A stretch of 64,000 nucleotides of DNA, taken from Altericroceibacterium indicum (lineage in GTDB: Bacteria > Pseudomonadota > Alphaproteobacteria > Sphingomonadales > Sphingomonadaceae). The stretch lies in NCBI RefSeq assembly GCF_009828105.1, contig NZ_WTYQ01000001.1, forward strand, positions 930,001 to 994,000, given 5' to 3'. Of this stretch, positions 9,652-18,046 are shown piece by piece; the first letter of the stretch is position 1; the number at the start of each line of letters is the position of its first letter. The position numbers and the translations under genes are program-made. Under the pieces are notes generated by a model, which saw only the letters and a program-made list of their open reading frames with translations, was not told where the DNA came from and ran no database searches.

Positions 9652-10536
9652 CTAACTTCCAGTCGTTTCGCTAACAGGATGGCGGATGAAATAAACGCGA
9701 ATTGCGCGCGCCAGTACCTCAGCCACGTTTTGCTGTCCCTTTGAGGATGCCAGCGTTTTTTCATCCGCTGGATTGGTAATAAAACCCGCTTCATACAAAA
9801 CAGATGGAACATCAGGTGCGCGTAAAACCCGCAAGGCTGCAGAGCGAAGAGGAGAATTCAAAAAGTGAATGTCCTTATGACCCTCGCGTAAAATCAACTC
9901 AGCGAATTCAACCGAGCGTTCTTGAGTATGGCGTTGCGACAGTTCCACCAAAATGGAACTGACTTCATCGTCCTGACCTTTTAGCAATGCGCCATTGACC
10001 TCACTCTCGGCGTTCTCACGTGAGGCAAAGCGAGCTGCCGCTTCGCTCGAAGCTTTCGTGGAGAGAGTGTAAACGCTCGCCCCTCCCAATGAAGATTCCG
10101 GACCGGCGGAATCTGCATGCAATGAAATGAACAAATTGGCTCTCAGCTTGCGTGCCATTGCGAAACGCTCTTCCACCACAAGAAAGCTATCATTATCGCG
10201 CGTTAACGCGACACGAAACCCTCCTTGCTCAAGCAGTTCCTTACGCAGCGACTTTGCCAACTGAAGTGTTAGGGTCTTCTCCAGCACGCCAGATCCGTTG
10301 GCGCCCGGATCATGGCCCCCATGCCCCGCATCAATGACAATCAGCGGACGCATCGGACCTTGCGGCCCCTCCACATTGGGAAGATTAACGGTCGCACCTA
10401 CCAGAGGCAAGTCGAGGCGTATCACATAGGCTGGCACACTACGGGATTGAATTATCTGGGATGCCAGTAAGGCAAGCAGTAGCAGAACCAACAAAGGCCC
10501 CAGGAAAACCAACACTATTTGAAGGCGGTAACTCAT
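9652..10536 (-). CDS. amiC: N-acetylmuramoyl-L-alanine amidase (Amidase_3)
   Basis: Zinc amidase that cleaves the amide between MurNAc and the stem peptide, used in daughter-cell separation. A single N-terminal membrane segment (about residues 7-28) anchors or exports it. The catalytic domain begins with VIDAGHGGHDPGA (first zinc His), continues through the NLFISLHAD strand (another zinc His), and ends with the catalytic Glu in SVLYEAGFITNPADE. At 294 residues it lacks the long AMIN domain of E. coli AmiC. The ATG at 10536 is divergent from the rne leader. Confidence 0.9.
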   Translation of the reverse strand: MSYRLQIVLVFLGPLLVLLLLALLASQIIQSRSVPAYVIRLDLPLVGATVNLPNVEGPQGPMRPLIVIDAGHGGHDPGANGSGVLEKTLTLQLAKSLRKELLEQGGFRVALTRDNDSFLVVEERFAMARKLRANLFISLHADSAGPESSLGGASVYTLSTKASSEAAARFASRENAESEVNGALLKGQDDEVSSILVELSQRHTQERSVEFAELILREGHKDIHFLNSPLRSAALRVLRAPDVPSVLYEAGFITNPADEKTLASSKGQQNVAEVLARAIRVYFIRHPVSETTGS

Positions 10537-11018
10537 CCTGAAGGCAATACTTGTGCAAAACGGGTAAAAATATGATAGCGAGACGGATAGGGTAATTTTA
10601 CCAAGATGCGCAACAAGGTTGCTCGATTTTCAACTCAATGCTAGCAAAAGCATACCGGGCATAAAACCGCCCGGCTTTATCCGGGCAAAATATCCCGGCT
10701 TCGTACAGGTTGATGCCACAATGAGAAGTTCTAGCCCGTCAGTCCCGCCGCAGCTTGATGCTAGCGTCGCGGCAGTGACGCAGGCAGACGCGCAGACAGT
10801 AATCCTGCGCCTTCCATTGATGGCCGAAACATTTGATCCCACCGCTGCCAATAGAGGCTGCGGCGTCATTAACACTTTCGCGAAAATGAAGGCAAAGTGC
10901 CTCACAATCAGCGGAACCCCAACATTTGCGCGCGCCCTCCTATCAGATAAAGCGGCCGGGCTTCTTGCCCCGGCACCACGTATAGTGAGCAGGACGTCGC
11001 GCGCTCGGAGAATAATAA
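10537..11018 (+). other. 482-bp gene-free region; probable long 5' leader of rne
   Basis: No convincing gene on either strand; open frames here lack family features and overlap one another. Features seen: a short AT-rich inverted repeat GGTAATTTTACC (10591-10602), and two consecutive GC-rich hairpins, CCGGGC/GCCCGG (10655-10674) and CCGGG/CCCGG (10681-10698). GGAG precedes the rne ATG by 8 nt. Long structured leaders are known for E. coli rne, where they mediate autoregulation; whether this one does is inference. It must also contain the amiC promoter. Confidence 0.5.
10655..10698 (+). promoter_or_regulatory. Tandem GC hairpins in the rne leader
   Basis: Two adjacent stem-loops: CCGGGC (10655-10660) with GCCCGG (10669-10674), and CCGGG (10681-10685) with CCCGG (10694-10698). 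The two share the CCGGGC half, so alternative pairings between them are possible. No T-run follows, so they are not simple terminators. Confidence 0.4.
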
Positions 11019-13838
11019 ATGGCAACGCGCATGTTAGTCGATGCGCGCCACCCGGAAGAAACGCGGGTGGCGGTCCTCAAAGGAAACCGCATTGAGGAGT
11101 TTGACTTTGAATCTGCAGAGCATAAGCAGATCAAAGGCAATATTTATCTAGCAAAAGTAACCAGGGTTGAACCTTCCCTGCAGGCTGCTTTTGTCGATTT
11201 CGGAGGCAATCGCCACGGTTTTCTAGCCTTCAGCGAAATCCATCCAGATTATTATCAAATCCCGAAAGAAGATCGTGAAGCCTTGCTTGCAGAAGAGCAG
11301 GCACATGCAGAGGAAGAAGCTGCCCTTCGCGCCGAAGAAGATGGTGATGATGATATTTCCGATGATGGAAATGATGATCACGATAATGAAGACGCTGGCG
11401 TTGAGGAAATCGATACGTCTGAAAAAGATCATGTCGCCACTATAGAAGATGGCCAGCTTGACGGCGAAGCTGATGAAACGAGCGATGAAGACGACGATAG
11501 CGAAAACAACGGCCGCAGGAATCGTCGTGGTCGTGGTCGTCGGCCTCAGGCACGTCGTCAGGGCGGTTCTCGCAGCAAGGAAATGGACGAGTTGCGTGCT
11601 AAGCGACAGGCCCTGCGCCGTCGCTACAAAATTCAGGACGTCATTCATCGCCGTCAGGTTTTGCTTGTTCAGGTCGTAAAGGAAGAACGTGGCAATAAGG
11701 GTGCAGCCCTTACTTCGTATCTCAGCCTGGCTGGCCGCTATTGCGTATTAATGCCAAATTCCAGCCATGGCGGCGGGATTTCACGCAAGATATCTAACGG
11801 TGCAGACCGCAAGCGGTTGAAACAGATCGTTTCTTCGCTTGAACTGCCGCGCAGCATGGGACTGATCGTTCGCACGGCTGGCCTTCAGCGTACGAAAACT
11901 GAAATCAAACGCGATTTCGACTATCTCGCCCGCCTGTGGGACGAGATCCGCAACCGCACGATGACCTCTTCAGCGCCCGCCGTCATCCATTCCGACAGTG
12001 ACCTTATTAAACGCGCAATCCGTGACATCTACAATCGTGAGATTGAGGAGGTCGTGGTCGAAGGTGACGCGGGTTACAAGGCTGCAAGGCAGTTTATGAA
12101 GCTGCTGATGCCAAGCCATGTGCGGCGTATCAAAGCATACGCTGACCCCGTGCCTCTTTTTCAGCGCTATGGTGCTGAAGATCAGCTTTCAGCCATGTAT
12201 GACCCGGTCGTGCAATTGAAATCAGGCGGTTATCTGGTCATCAACCCGACCGAAGCGCTTGTTTCAATCGATATCAACTCGGGCCGCTCCACTAAGGAGC
12301 ATGGTATCGAGCAGACCGCGCTTTCGACCAATATTGAGGCTGCTCAGGAGATCGCTCGCCAATTACGCTTGCGCGATATGGCTGGTCTTGTGGTGATCGA
12401 CTTCATCGACATGGAACATAATTCCAATGTCCGTAAGGTCGAAAAGTGCATGAAGGATTCGCTCAAGAATGATCGTGCCCGCATTCAGGTTGGACGGATT
12501 TCAAGCTTCGGCCTGATGGAGATGAGTCGCCAGCGTTTGCGCACCGGGGTACTTGAAGCGACCACGCGTTCTTGCCCACATTGCGATGGCACCGGCCTTG
12601 TCCGTACAGCCTCCAGCGCTGGCCTTTCTGCTCTGCGCCTGATCGAGGACGAAGCCGCCAAGGGCAAAGGCACAATCATCACACTCTATGCTTCCACCGA
12701 AGCTGCGGTCTATATGCTCAACGCCAAGCGCGCCGATCTGACGGAAATCGAAGATCGCTATGGTGTCAGTGTTGAAGTCATTCCCGAAGGCGAGGATGAA
12801 GGCGCGAAAATGCGGGTTGCCAGCTCCGGTCCCCGCCCAACATCTACGCCTAAATTCGACCCTATCGTTGATGACGAAGTGGACGATTTCGAAGACGAAG
12901 ACGAGGATCTGGAAGAGCAGGAATTCTCCGAGGAAGACGGCGCAGAACGGCCGAAAAAACGCCGTCGCCGGGGTGGCCGCCGCCGGAAGAAACGCACTCA
13001 GGATAGTGACGATCAGCAGGAGCAGAACGAGGATTCTTCGGATGAGGAAACCGAGCAGAACGACGCTTCAGAAGATCGCTCTGTCAGCGACGATGATGGC
13101 GAGGAACAACCGCGCAAGCGCCGTCGCCGGGGCGGCCGTCGCCGGAAGCGGCGTGATGATCAGGATGGATCGGAAGGCAATGAAAATGCTGAAGAAATTT
13201 CAGAAAACTCTTCTGAGCCAAACACAGCCATTGCGGAAGTTGCCGAACAACTTGAAGACGATATTTCAGTCGTTGCAGACCCTGCTGACAGCTCTGCCAA
13301 AAGTGTAACAGAGCCTAGCGCCATTGAAGTGGAAGAAGCACCGAAGCCTAAGCGTCGGCCACGGCGGAAAAAGGTAGAAATCACTGAGGAATCAGAGGCT
13401 TCCACTGATACTACAGCAGCATCTGTGGAAGCAGAAGGCGAAGAAAAGCCAAAGCCCAAGCGTCGCCCACGGCGCAAGAAAGCAGACGCTGAAACGACCG
13501 AAACGCCTGCTGAAGAGAACACAACAGCGACAGAAGAGGCTCAAGAGGCACCTAAACCGAAGCGTCGCCCTCGGCGCAAGAAGGTTGAGACAGAAGTGGT
13601 TGAAGACGGTCAGTCAGCCATCGTGCCAGAAGATCCTACTGGCCCTGCCCCGGCTACAGAAACAGCAAAACCTGCTCCGGCAAAGACTGCTGAAACTGTA
13701 AAACCAACACCGGCGGAAAGCCCTGCTCCAACAGCAGCGCCCAAACCAACTTCGACCGAGCCACGTGTTGAAGGTGATGGGGATGAATTGTCCGGCCCGC
13801 CACGGCGCGGTTGGTGGCAACGCACCTTCGGGAATTGA
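11019..13838 (+). CDS. rne: Ribonuclease E
   Basis: Endoribonuclease at the core of the RNA degradosome. The 939-residue protein has an S1 domain at the N-terminus split by an insertion (about residues 90-205) that is first very acidic and then Arg-rich. The catalytic DNase I-like region is SIDINSGRSTKEHG (about residue 417) followed by VVIDFIDME, giving the two metal-binding Asp residues. The zinc link is CPHCDGTG (about residue 517). The long C-terminal arm alternates acidic stretches with KKRRRRGGRRRKK-type and three KPKRRPRRKK blocks and ends with GWWQRTFGN, a tail resembling other alphaproteobacterial RNase E proteins. GGAG lies 8 nt before the ATG. Confidence 0.95.
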   Translation: MATRMLVDARHPEETRVAVLKGNRIEEFDFESAEHKQIKGNIYLAKVTRVEPSLQAAFVDFGGNRHGFLAFSEIHPDYYQIPKEDREALLAEEQAHAEEEAALRAEEDGDDDISDDGNDDHDNEDAGVEEIDTSEKDHVATIEDGQLDGEADETSDEDDDSENNGRRNRRGRGRRPQARRQGGSRSKEMDELRAKRQALRRRYKIQDVIHRRQVLLVQVVKEERGNKGAALTSYLSLAGRYCVLMPNSSHGGGISRKISNGADRKRLKQIVSSLELPRSMGLIVRTAGLQRTKTEIKRDFDYLARLWDEIRNRTMTSSAPAVIHSDSDLIKRAIRDIYNREIEEVVVEGDAGYKAARQFMKLLMPSHVRRIKAYADPVPLFQRYGAEDQLSAMYDPVVQLKSGGYLVINPTEALVSIDINSGRSTKEHGIEQTALSTNIEAAQEIARQLRLRDMAGLVVIDFIDMEHNSNVRKVEKCMKDSLKNDRARIQVGRISSFGLMEMSRQRLRTGVLEATTRSCPHCDGTGLVRTASSAGLSALRLIEDEAAKGKGTIITLYASTEAAVYMLNAKRADLTEIEDRYGVSVEVIPEGEDEGAKMRVASSGPRPTSTPKFDPIVDDEVDDFEDEDEDLEEQEFSEEDGAERPKKRRRRGGRRRKKRTQDSDDQQEQNEDSSDEETEQNDASEDRSVSDDDGEEQPRKRRRRGGRRRKRRDDQDGSEGNENAEEISENSSEPNTAIAEVAEQLEDDISVVADPADSSAKSVTEPSAIEVEEAPKPKRRPRRKKVEITEESEASTDTTAASVEAEGEEKPKPKRRPRRKKADAETTETPAEENTTATEEAQEAPKPKRRPRRKKVETEVVEDGQSAIVPEDPTGPAPATETAKPAPAKTAETVKPTPAESPAPTAAPKPTSTEPRVEGDGDELSGPPRRGWWQRTFGN
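13338..13583 (+). repeat. Three in-frame basic repeats within rne
   Basis: The unit [AK]PKPKRRPRRKK is encoded at 13338-13373, about 13446-13481 and 13548-13583, separated by acidic, low-complexity sequence. These are likely RNA-binding patches of the disordered arm, and a spot where copy number may vary between strains. Confidence 0.75.
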
Positions 13839-13840
13839 TC

Positions 13841-13879
13841 AAAAACCCCTCCACCGGATTGCCAGTGGAGGGGTTTTTT
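13841..13879 (+). terminator. Rho-independent terminator of rne
   Basis: Stem CCCCTCCAC (13846-13854) with GTGGAGGGG (13865-13873) followed by TTTTTT; A5 on the left arm makes it potentially bidirectional. It starts 3 bp after the rne stop and precedes the end of the convergent SDR gene. Confidence 0.9.
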
Positions 13880-13891
13880 ATAATCAGGCCG

Positions 13892-14626
13892 TTAAAAAGC
13901 GATGGGCTTCCCATCCCATGCAAAAAACTTACCCGTGTCGGCAGGTGTTAGCTTGCCCAGAACATTGAGCAGATTACAGGCCGCTTCGTTGGGAGTAGCC
14001 AGTTGCTTATCCGGGACATTGCTCTGAAACGGTTCAGACAGCCCGGTATCGACTGTGCCCGGATGGAGTGCCACAACAATCGCCTCTTTGCGCGTTCTCG
14101 ACATCTCGATCGCAAAGTTGCGCATCAGCATGTTCAGCGCCGCTTTTGATGCACGGTAGGAATGCCAGCCACCCAAGCGATTATCTTCAATCGAGCCGAC
14201 TCGCGCTGATAAAACGGCAAAAATTGCCCTGCCCTGTCTGGGAATCAGCGGAAGAATATGTTTCGCAATCAGCGCAGGCCCAATCGTATTGACGGCAAAA
14301 GCCTCGGCCATATGGCCTGCATTGAGTGCCCGCAGGCTCTTTTCAGGGCCAGTCCCGTCAGAAAGTGTAAGCGCCCCAGTGCTGACGATAACCAGCTCTG
14401 GTGGAGCCTTCACCATGCTTTGTGTAGCCTGCACCAACGTATTTTCCTGCGTCAGATCGAACTGGAACGGGACAATGCCATCGCCCAAAGTCCCCGGATT
14501 TCTGCGCGATCCAGCATAGATGCGCGCGACGCCGCGTGATTGCAATTGGCGGCACAGAGCATTGCCTACCCCGCCCGATGCGCCAAAAATTGCTGCGGTG
14601 GAGGGCCATTCTCGATTATCTGTCAT
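13892..14626 (-). CDS. Short-chain dehydrogenase/reductase
   Basis: A 244-residue SDR: nucleotide-binding IFGASGGVGNALC at the N-terminus, the catalytic YRASK (Y-x3-K) with the upstream ARVGS serine, and the LHPGTVDTGL loop. The pattern resembles the C-factor / CsgA-like subgroup, whose substrates are mostly unknown. It stands alone, convergent with rne and divergent from sdhB, sharing the 223-bp gap 14627-14849 for both promoters. Confidence 0.85.
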   Translation of the reverse strand: MTDNREWPSTAAIFGASGGVGNALCRQLQSRGVARIYAGSRRNPGTLGDGIVPFQFDLTQENTLVQATQSMVKAPPELVIVSTGALTLSDGTGPEKSLRALNAGHMAEAFAVNTIGPALIAKHILPLIPRQGRAIFAVLSARVGSIEDNRLGGWHSYRASKAALNMLMRNFAIEMSRTRKEAIVVALHPGTVDTGLSEPFQSNVPDKQLATPNEAACNLLNVLGKLTPADTGKFFAWDGKPIAF

Positions 14627-14849
14627 TGCGCTACCTTACGGCTTCCCAAGCCCGTTGCCCACCTGTCAGCACAACCGGTGCACACGCCCTATTTGTGCCC
14701 AATTGTTACCGGTTGGACAAAATATGCACATTGGCATTTGCAAGAATGGCCCTACACCGCCATAGAGACGACAAAATGTACGGGCGCTCTCGCGCTTGCA
14801 GCATTATTCACATTCGCTAGATAGGGCGCGCGCAGCGCAGGATCGAAAC

Positions 14850-15632
14850 ATGGCAACTTTCACTCTCCCGAAAAACAGCAAGATCAACGGCAAAGGCCAG
14901 CATTATAAGGCTGAGGGCGCTAGCCGCGTCAAAAAGTTCAAGATCTATCGCTGGAATCCGGATTCGGGTGAAAACCCGCGTTACGATACATTTGAACTCG
15001 ATCTTGATGATTGCGGCCCGATGGTTCTCGATGCGCTGATCAAGATCAAGAATGAGATTGACCCCTCACTGACCTTCCGCCGTTCATGCCGCGAAGGCAT
15101 TTGCGGTTCTTGCGCAATGAATTTGAATGGCAAGAATGGCCTTGCCTGCACCACCGCGATTGAAGACCTCAAGGGAGAAATCCAGATCACCCCGCTCCCG
15201 CATATGGAAGTGGTGAAGGATCTGGTGGGCGATTTCACGCATTTCTATGCGCAATATGCTTCGATCCGCCCTTGGCTGCAAACCGTCTCCACTACGCCTT
15301 CGGGCAAGGAACGCTTGCAATCGCCGGAACAGCGCCACAAGCTTGATGGCCTTTACGAATGCATCCTGTGCGCTTGCTGCTCCACCTCCTGCCCAAGCTA
15401 TTGGTGGAATTCTGACAAGTTCCTTGGCCCGGCCATTCTCCTTCAGGCTTACCGCTGGTTGGCAGATAGCCGCGATGAAATGACTGGGGAGCGTCTCGAC
15501 GAGCTGGAAGATCCTTTCCGCCTCTATCGCTGCCACACGATCATGAACTGCGCCAATGCCTGCCCCAAGGGCCTTTCGCCCGCTAAGGCCATTGCCGAAA
15601 TCAAGAAGATGCAGGTCGAACGGCAAGCCTGA
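14850..15632 (+). CDS. sdhB: Succinate dehydrogenase iron-sulfur subunit
   Basis: The electron-transfer subunit of complex II. All three clusters are visible: [2Fe-2S] [15 protein letters not shown] plus a further Cys at GLACTTA, then [16 protein letters not shown] and [14 protein letters not shown] for the [4Fe-4S] and [3Fe-4S] centres. The ATG at 14850 (260 residues) has AGGA about 7 nt upstream; the open frame from 14796 adds residues not found in the family. sdhC, sdhD and sdhA are not next to it: upstream lies a divergent SDR. It leads a short operon with the thioesterase (2 bp downstream) and zapE. Confidence 0.96.
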   Translation: MATFTLPKNSKINGKGQHYKAEGASRVKKFKIYRWNPDSGENPRYDTFELDLDDCGPMVLDALIKIKNEIDPSLTFRRSCREGICGSCAMNLNGKNGLACTTAIEDLKGEIQITPLPHMEVVKDLVGDFTHFYAQYASIRPWLQTVSTTPSGKERLQSPEQRHKLDGLYECILCACCSTSCPSYWWNSDKFLGPAILLQAYRWLADSRDEMTGERLDELEDPFRLYRCHTIMNCANACPKGLSPAKAIAEIKKMQVERQA

Positions 15633-15634
15633 TC

Positions 15635-16108
15635 GTGCCTGCCGCAGCGAATGGTGATGCGAGCGGGCTTCGGCTCGCTCCGGACCCGGAAAATCCAGGC
15701 TGGCTGAACTGGCAATTTGCCTATGCTGAAGAGCATCGCTTCAATCGTGAAGTGATGGGCAAGATGCTGCTGCGGCGTGATGATGACACTCACGCCCGCC
15801 TGCGCCTATTTCCGGTTGAGCGCCATCTCAACCCGATGGGCAATATCCATGGCGGCATCATTATGTCACTGATCGATATTTGCCTGTTCACCACCTGGCG
15901 CTTGCTGTCTAACACCGATATTGGCGGCACAGTGACGCTGGAACTCTCCAATCAATTTGTTGGCCCCGGCGTACTGGATCAACCGCTCGATGCCATTGGC
16001 GAAATCGTCCGTGAAACGGGTCGCATGGTCTTCGTACGCGGTCAGGTTGAGCAGGAACATGGTATTGTAGCCTCCTTCTCAGGTATCATTCGTAAAACCG
16101 GCCAGTAA
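15635..16108 (+). CDS. PaaI-type hotdog thioesterase
   Basis: A 157-residue acyl-CoA thioesterase-like hotdog protein with the signature NPMGNIHGGIIMSLID (the HGG loop and helix) and a C-terminal strand set typical of the family. The substrate is unknown. The GTG start at 15635 lies two bases after the sdhB stop, implying translational coupling. A long polar N-terminus of about 45 residues precedes the hotdog core. Confidence 0.82.
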   Translation: MPAAANGDASGLRLAPDPENPGWLNWQFAYAEEHRFNREVMGKMLLRRDDDTHARLRLFPVERHLNPMGNIHGGIIMSLIDICLFTTWRLLSNTDIGGTVTLELSNQFVGPGVLDQPLDAIGEIVRETGRMVFVRGQVEQEHGIVASFSGIIRKTGQ

Positions 16109-16127
16109 GGCCCGAAAGAGTACCCCG

Positions 16128-17252
16128 ATGAGCGGAATGCTGGAACGCTATCATGCGTTGATCGAAGCGGGTGAATTGCGCCCCGATCCGGAACAGGAAG
16201 CAGCCGTCAAGCGCCTCGCACAATTGCAGGCGGAGCTGGAAAATGCCCCCACTTCAGGTGGTGGATTCCTTGGCAAATTGTTCGGTTCCAAAGCCCCTGC
16301 CCGCGCCAAAGGTATTTACATGTGGGGCGGCGTGGGCCGTGGCAAGAGCATGATGATGGACCTGTTCCATGACACGCTCTCCATTCCGGAAAAGCGCCGC
16401 AGCCATTTTCATGCCTTCATGATTGAAGTGCATTCCCGCCTGCGTGATGCCCGCAAGAGCGAAAGCGGTGATCCTATTCCACCTGTGGCCAAGGCGATCG
16501 CAGAAGATTTGCGCGTGCTGGCTTTTGACGAAATGGTGGTCAACAATTCCGCCGATGCGATGATTATGAGCCGGTTGTTCCGCGCCCTGATCTGCGACGA
16601 GAATGTTGTGGTAGTGACCACATCCAACCGTCCACCGCGTGATCTTTATTTGAACGGCCTCAACCGTGAACATTTCCTGCCTTTCATTGACCTCATTCAG
16701 ACACAGCTTGATGTCGTCGAACTCAATGGACCGACCGATTATCGGCTCCATCGTCTGGCTGGCCTTCACACATGGCACACACCGTTAGGTGACGCGGCAA
16801 CTGCACAGGTTCGCGAGGCCTTCTTCCGCCTGACCGATTATGCCCCGGAAGATGCCGCCAACGTCCCCTCAGCCGATCTTGATCTGGGCGGCGGGCGCAC
16901 CCTGCACGTTCCCAAAAGCCTCAAAGGCGTAGGGGTATTCAGTTTCAAGCGGCTATGCAGTGAGGCTCGCGGGGCGTCCGATTACATCGCCATTGCCCAA
17001 GCCTATCATACGGTGATCGTTGTGGGCATTCCGCTGATGGGTGCCGATATGCGCAATGAAGCGGCGCGCTTTGTCACTTTGATCGATGCCCTCTATGAAA
17101 ATCACGTCAAACTCTTCGCTACAGCCGCCGCTGAGCCGGAAGATCTCTATGTGGCAGGCGATGGCAGTTTTGAATTTGAACGCACTGTCAGCCGCTTAAA
17201 AGAGATGCAGAGCGAAGATTACATGGCCGCCGGCCATGGAGAGGATGGTTGA
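16128..17252 (+). CDS. zapE: Cell division protein ZapE (AFG1-like ATPase)
   Basis: AAA-type ATPase that modulates the Z-ring in E. coli and is related to mitochondrial AFG1. The 374-residue protein shows Walker A MWGGVGRGKSMMMDLF, Walker B VLAFDEMVV, and the family segment TSNRPPRDLYLNGLNR. It is the third gene of the sdhB-thioesterase-zapE run, 19 bp after the thioesterase, an order I recall from other sphingomonads. Confidence 0.92.
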   Translation: MSGMLERYHALIEAGELRPDPEQEAAVKRLAQLQAELENAPTSGGGFLGKLFGSKAPARAKGIYMWGGVGRGKSMMMDLFHDTLSIPEKRRSHFHAFMIEVHSRLRDARKSESGDPIPPVAKAIAEDLRVLAFDEMVVNNSADAMIMSRLFRALICDENVVVVTTSNRPPRDLYLNGLNREHFLPFIDLIQTQLDVVELNGPTDYRLHRLAGLHTWHTPLGDAATAQVREAFFRLTDYAPEDAANVPSADLDLGGGRTLHVPKSLKGVGVFSFKRLCSEARGASDYIAIAQAYHTVIVVGIPLMGADMRNEAARFVTLIDALYENHVKLFATAAAEPEDLYVAGDGSFEFERTVSRLKEMQSEDYMAAGHGEDG

Positions 17253-17321
17253 AAGCGCGGTAGCGCTCCCCACATCAGCTGCAATTCCGGTGGCAACACC
17301 CCACCGAGGTGAGACAGCATT

Positions 17322-18023
17322 ATGATTGAAATCCGCCCTTTTGATAGCCTCCACCATTCCAGCCACGGTGATTGGCTGGATACGCGCTATCACTTCAGCT
17401 TTTCGAACTATTACGACCCCAAGCGCATGGGCTGGGGGCGGTTGCGCGTATGGAATGATGACTGGATCGGGCCGCGCTCCGGCTTCCCGCCGCATCCGCA
17501 CGAGAATATGGAAATCATCACTTTCGTGCGCAGCGGTGCTCTGTCGCATAAGGACAGCATGGGTAATATCGGCCGCACCGAAGCCGGCAATGTGCAGGTG
17601 ATGAGCGCTGGCAGCGGCGTGGTTCATGCCGAATACAATGCCGAAGATGAGGCCGAAACCAATTTCCAGCTCTGGATCGAATCTGACCAAGCTGGCGGAG
17701 AACCCTATTGGGAGCTGCGCGAATTTCCGCAAGATGACCGGGCCGGACAATGGTTTACCCTCGCCAGTGGTTCCAGCGGTGACGAAGGCGCCCTCCCCAT
17801 TCGCGCTGATGCCAAGCTGGTCGTCGCGACGCTAAAAGCGGGTGAGAGCCTCAGTTACGAAGCCTCCCCTGCCCGCCACCAATATCTGGTGCCCAATACA
17901 GGTAGCATTCGGATCAATGGGAAAGTCGCTGGCACACGCGATGGGATTGCCATTACTGGTGAAACGATACTGACCATTGATGCGCTTGAAGATAGCGAGT
18001 TGGTGATGGTGGACAGCCGTTAA
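17322..18023 (+). CDS. Pirin family protein
   Basis: Bicupin protein of 233 residues. The N-terminal cupin has the iron-site motif FPPHPHENMEIITFV and a later GVVHAEYN, providing three His and a Glu. Bacterial pirins include quercetin dioxygenases and regulators of metabolic enzymes, so the activity is open. GAGGTGAG lies about 8 nt before the ATG. The 69-bp gap after zapE leaves room for its own promoter. Confidence 0.9.
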   Translation: MIEIRPFDSLHHSSHGDWLDTRYHFSFSNYYDPKRMGWGRLRVWNDDWIGPRSGFPPHPHENMEIITFVRSGALSHKDSMGNIGRTEAGNVQVMSAGSGVVHAEYNAEDEAETNFQLWIESDQAGGEPYWELREFPQDDRAGQWFTLASGSSGDEGALPIRADAKLVVATLKAGESLSYEASPARHQYLVPNTGSIRINGKVAGTRDGIAITGETILTIDALEDSELVMVDSR

Positions 18024-18046
18024 ACGCTGCCCATCATCGGCAAATG

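Noticed and set aside
10619-11095. Open reading frames on both strands across the rne leader
   Set aside because: They overlap each other and the rne start, lack ribosome sites and show no family-like sequence.
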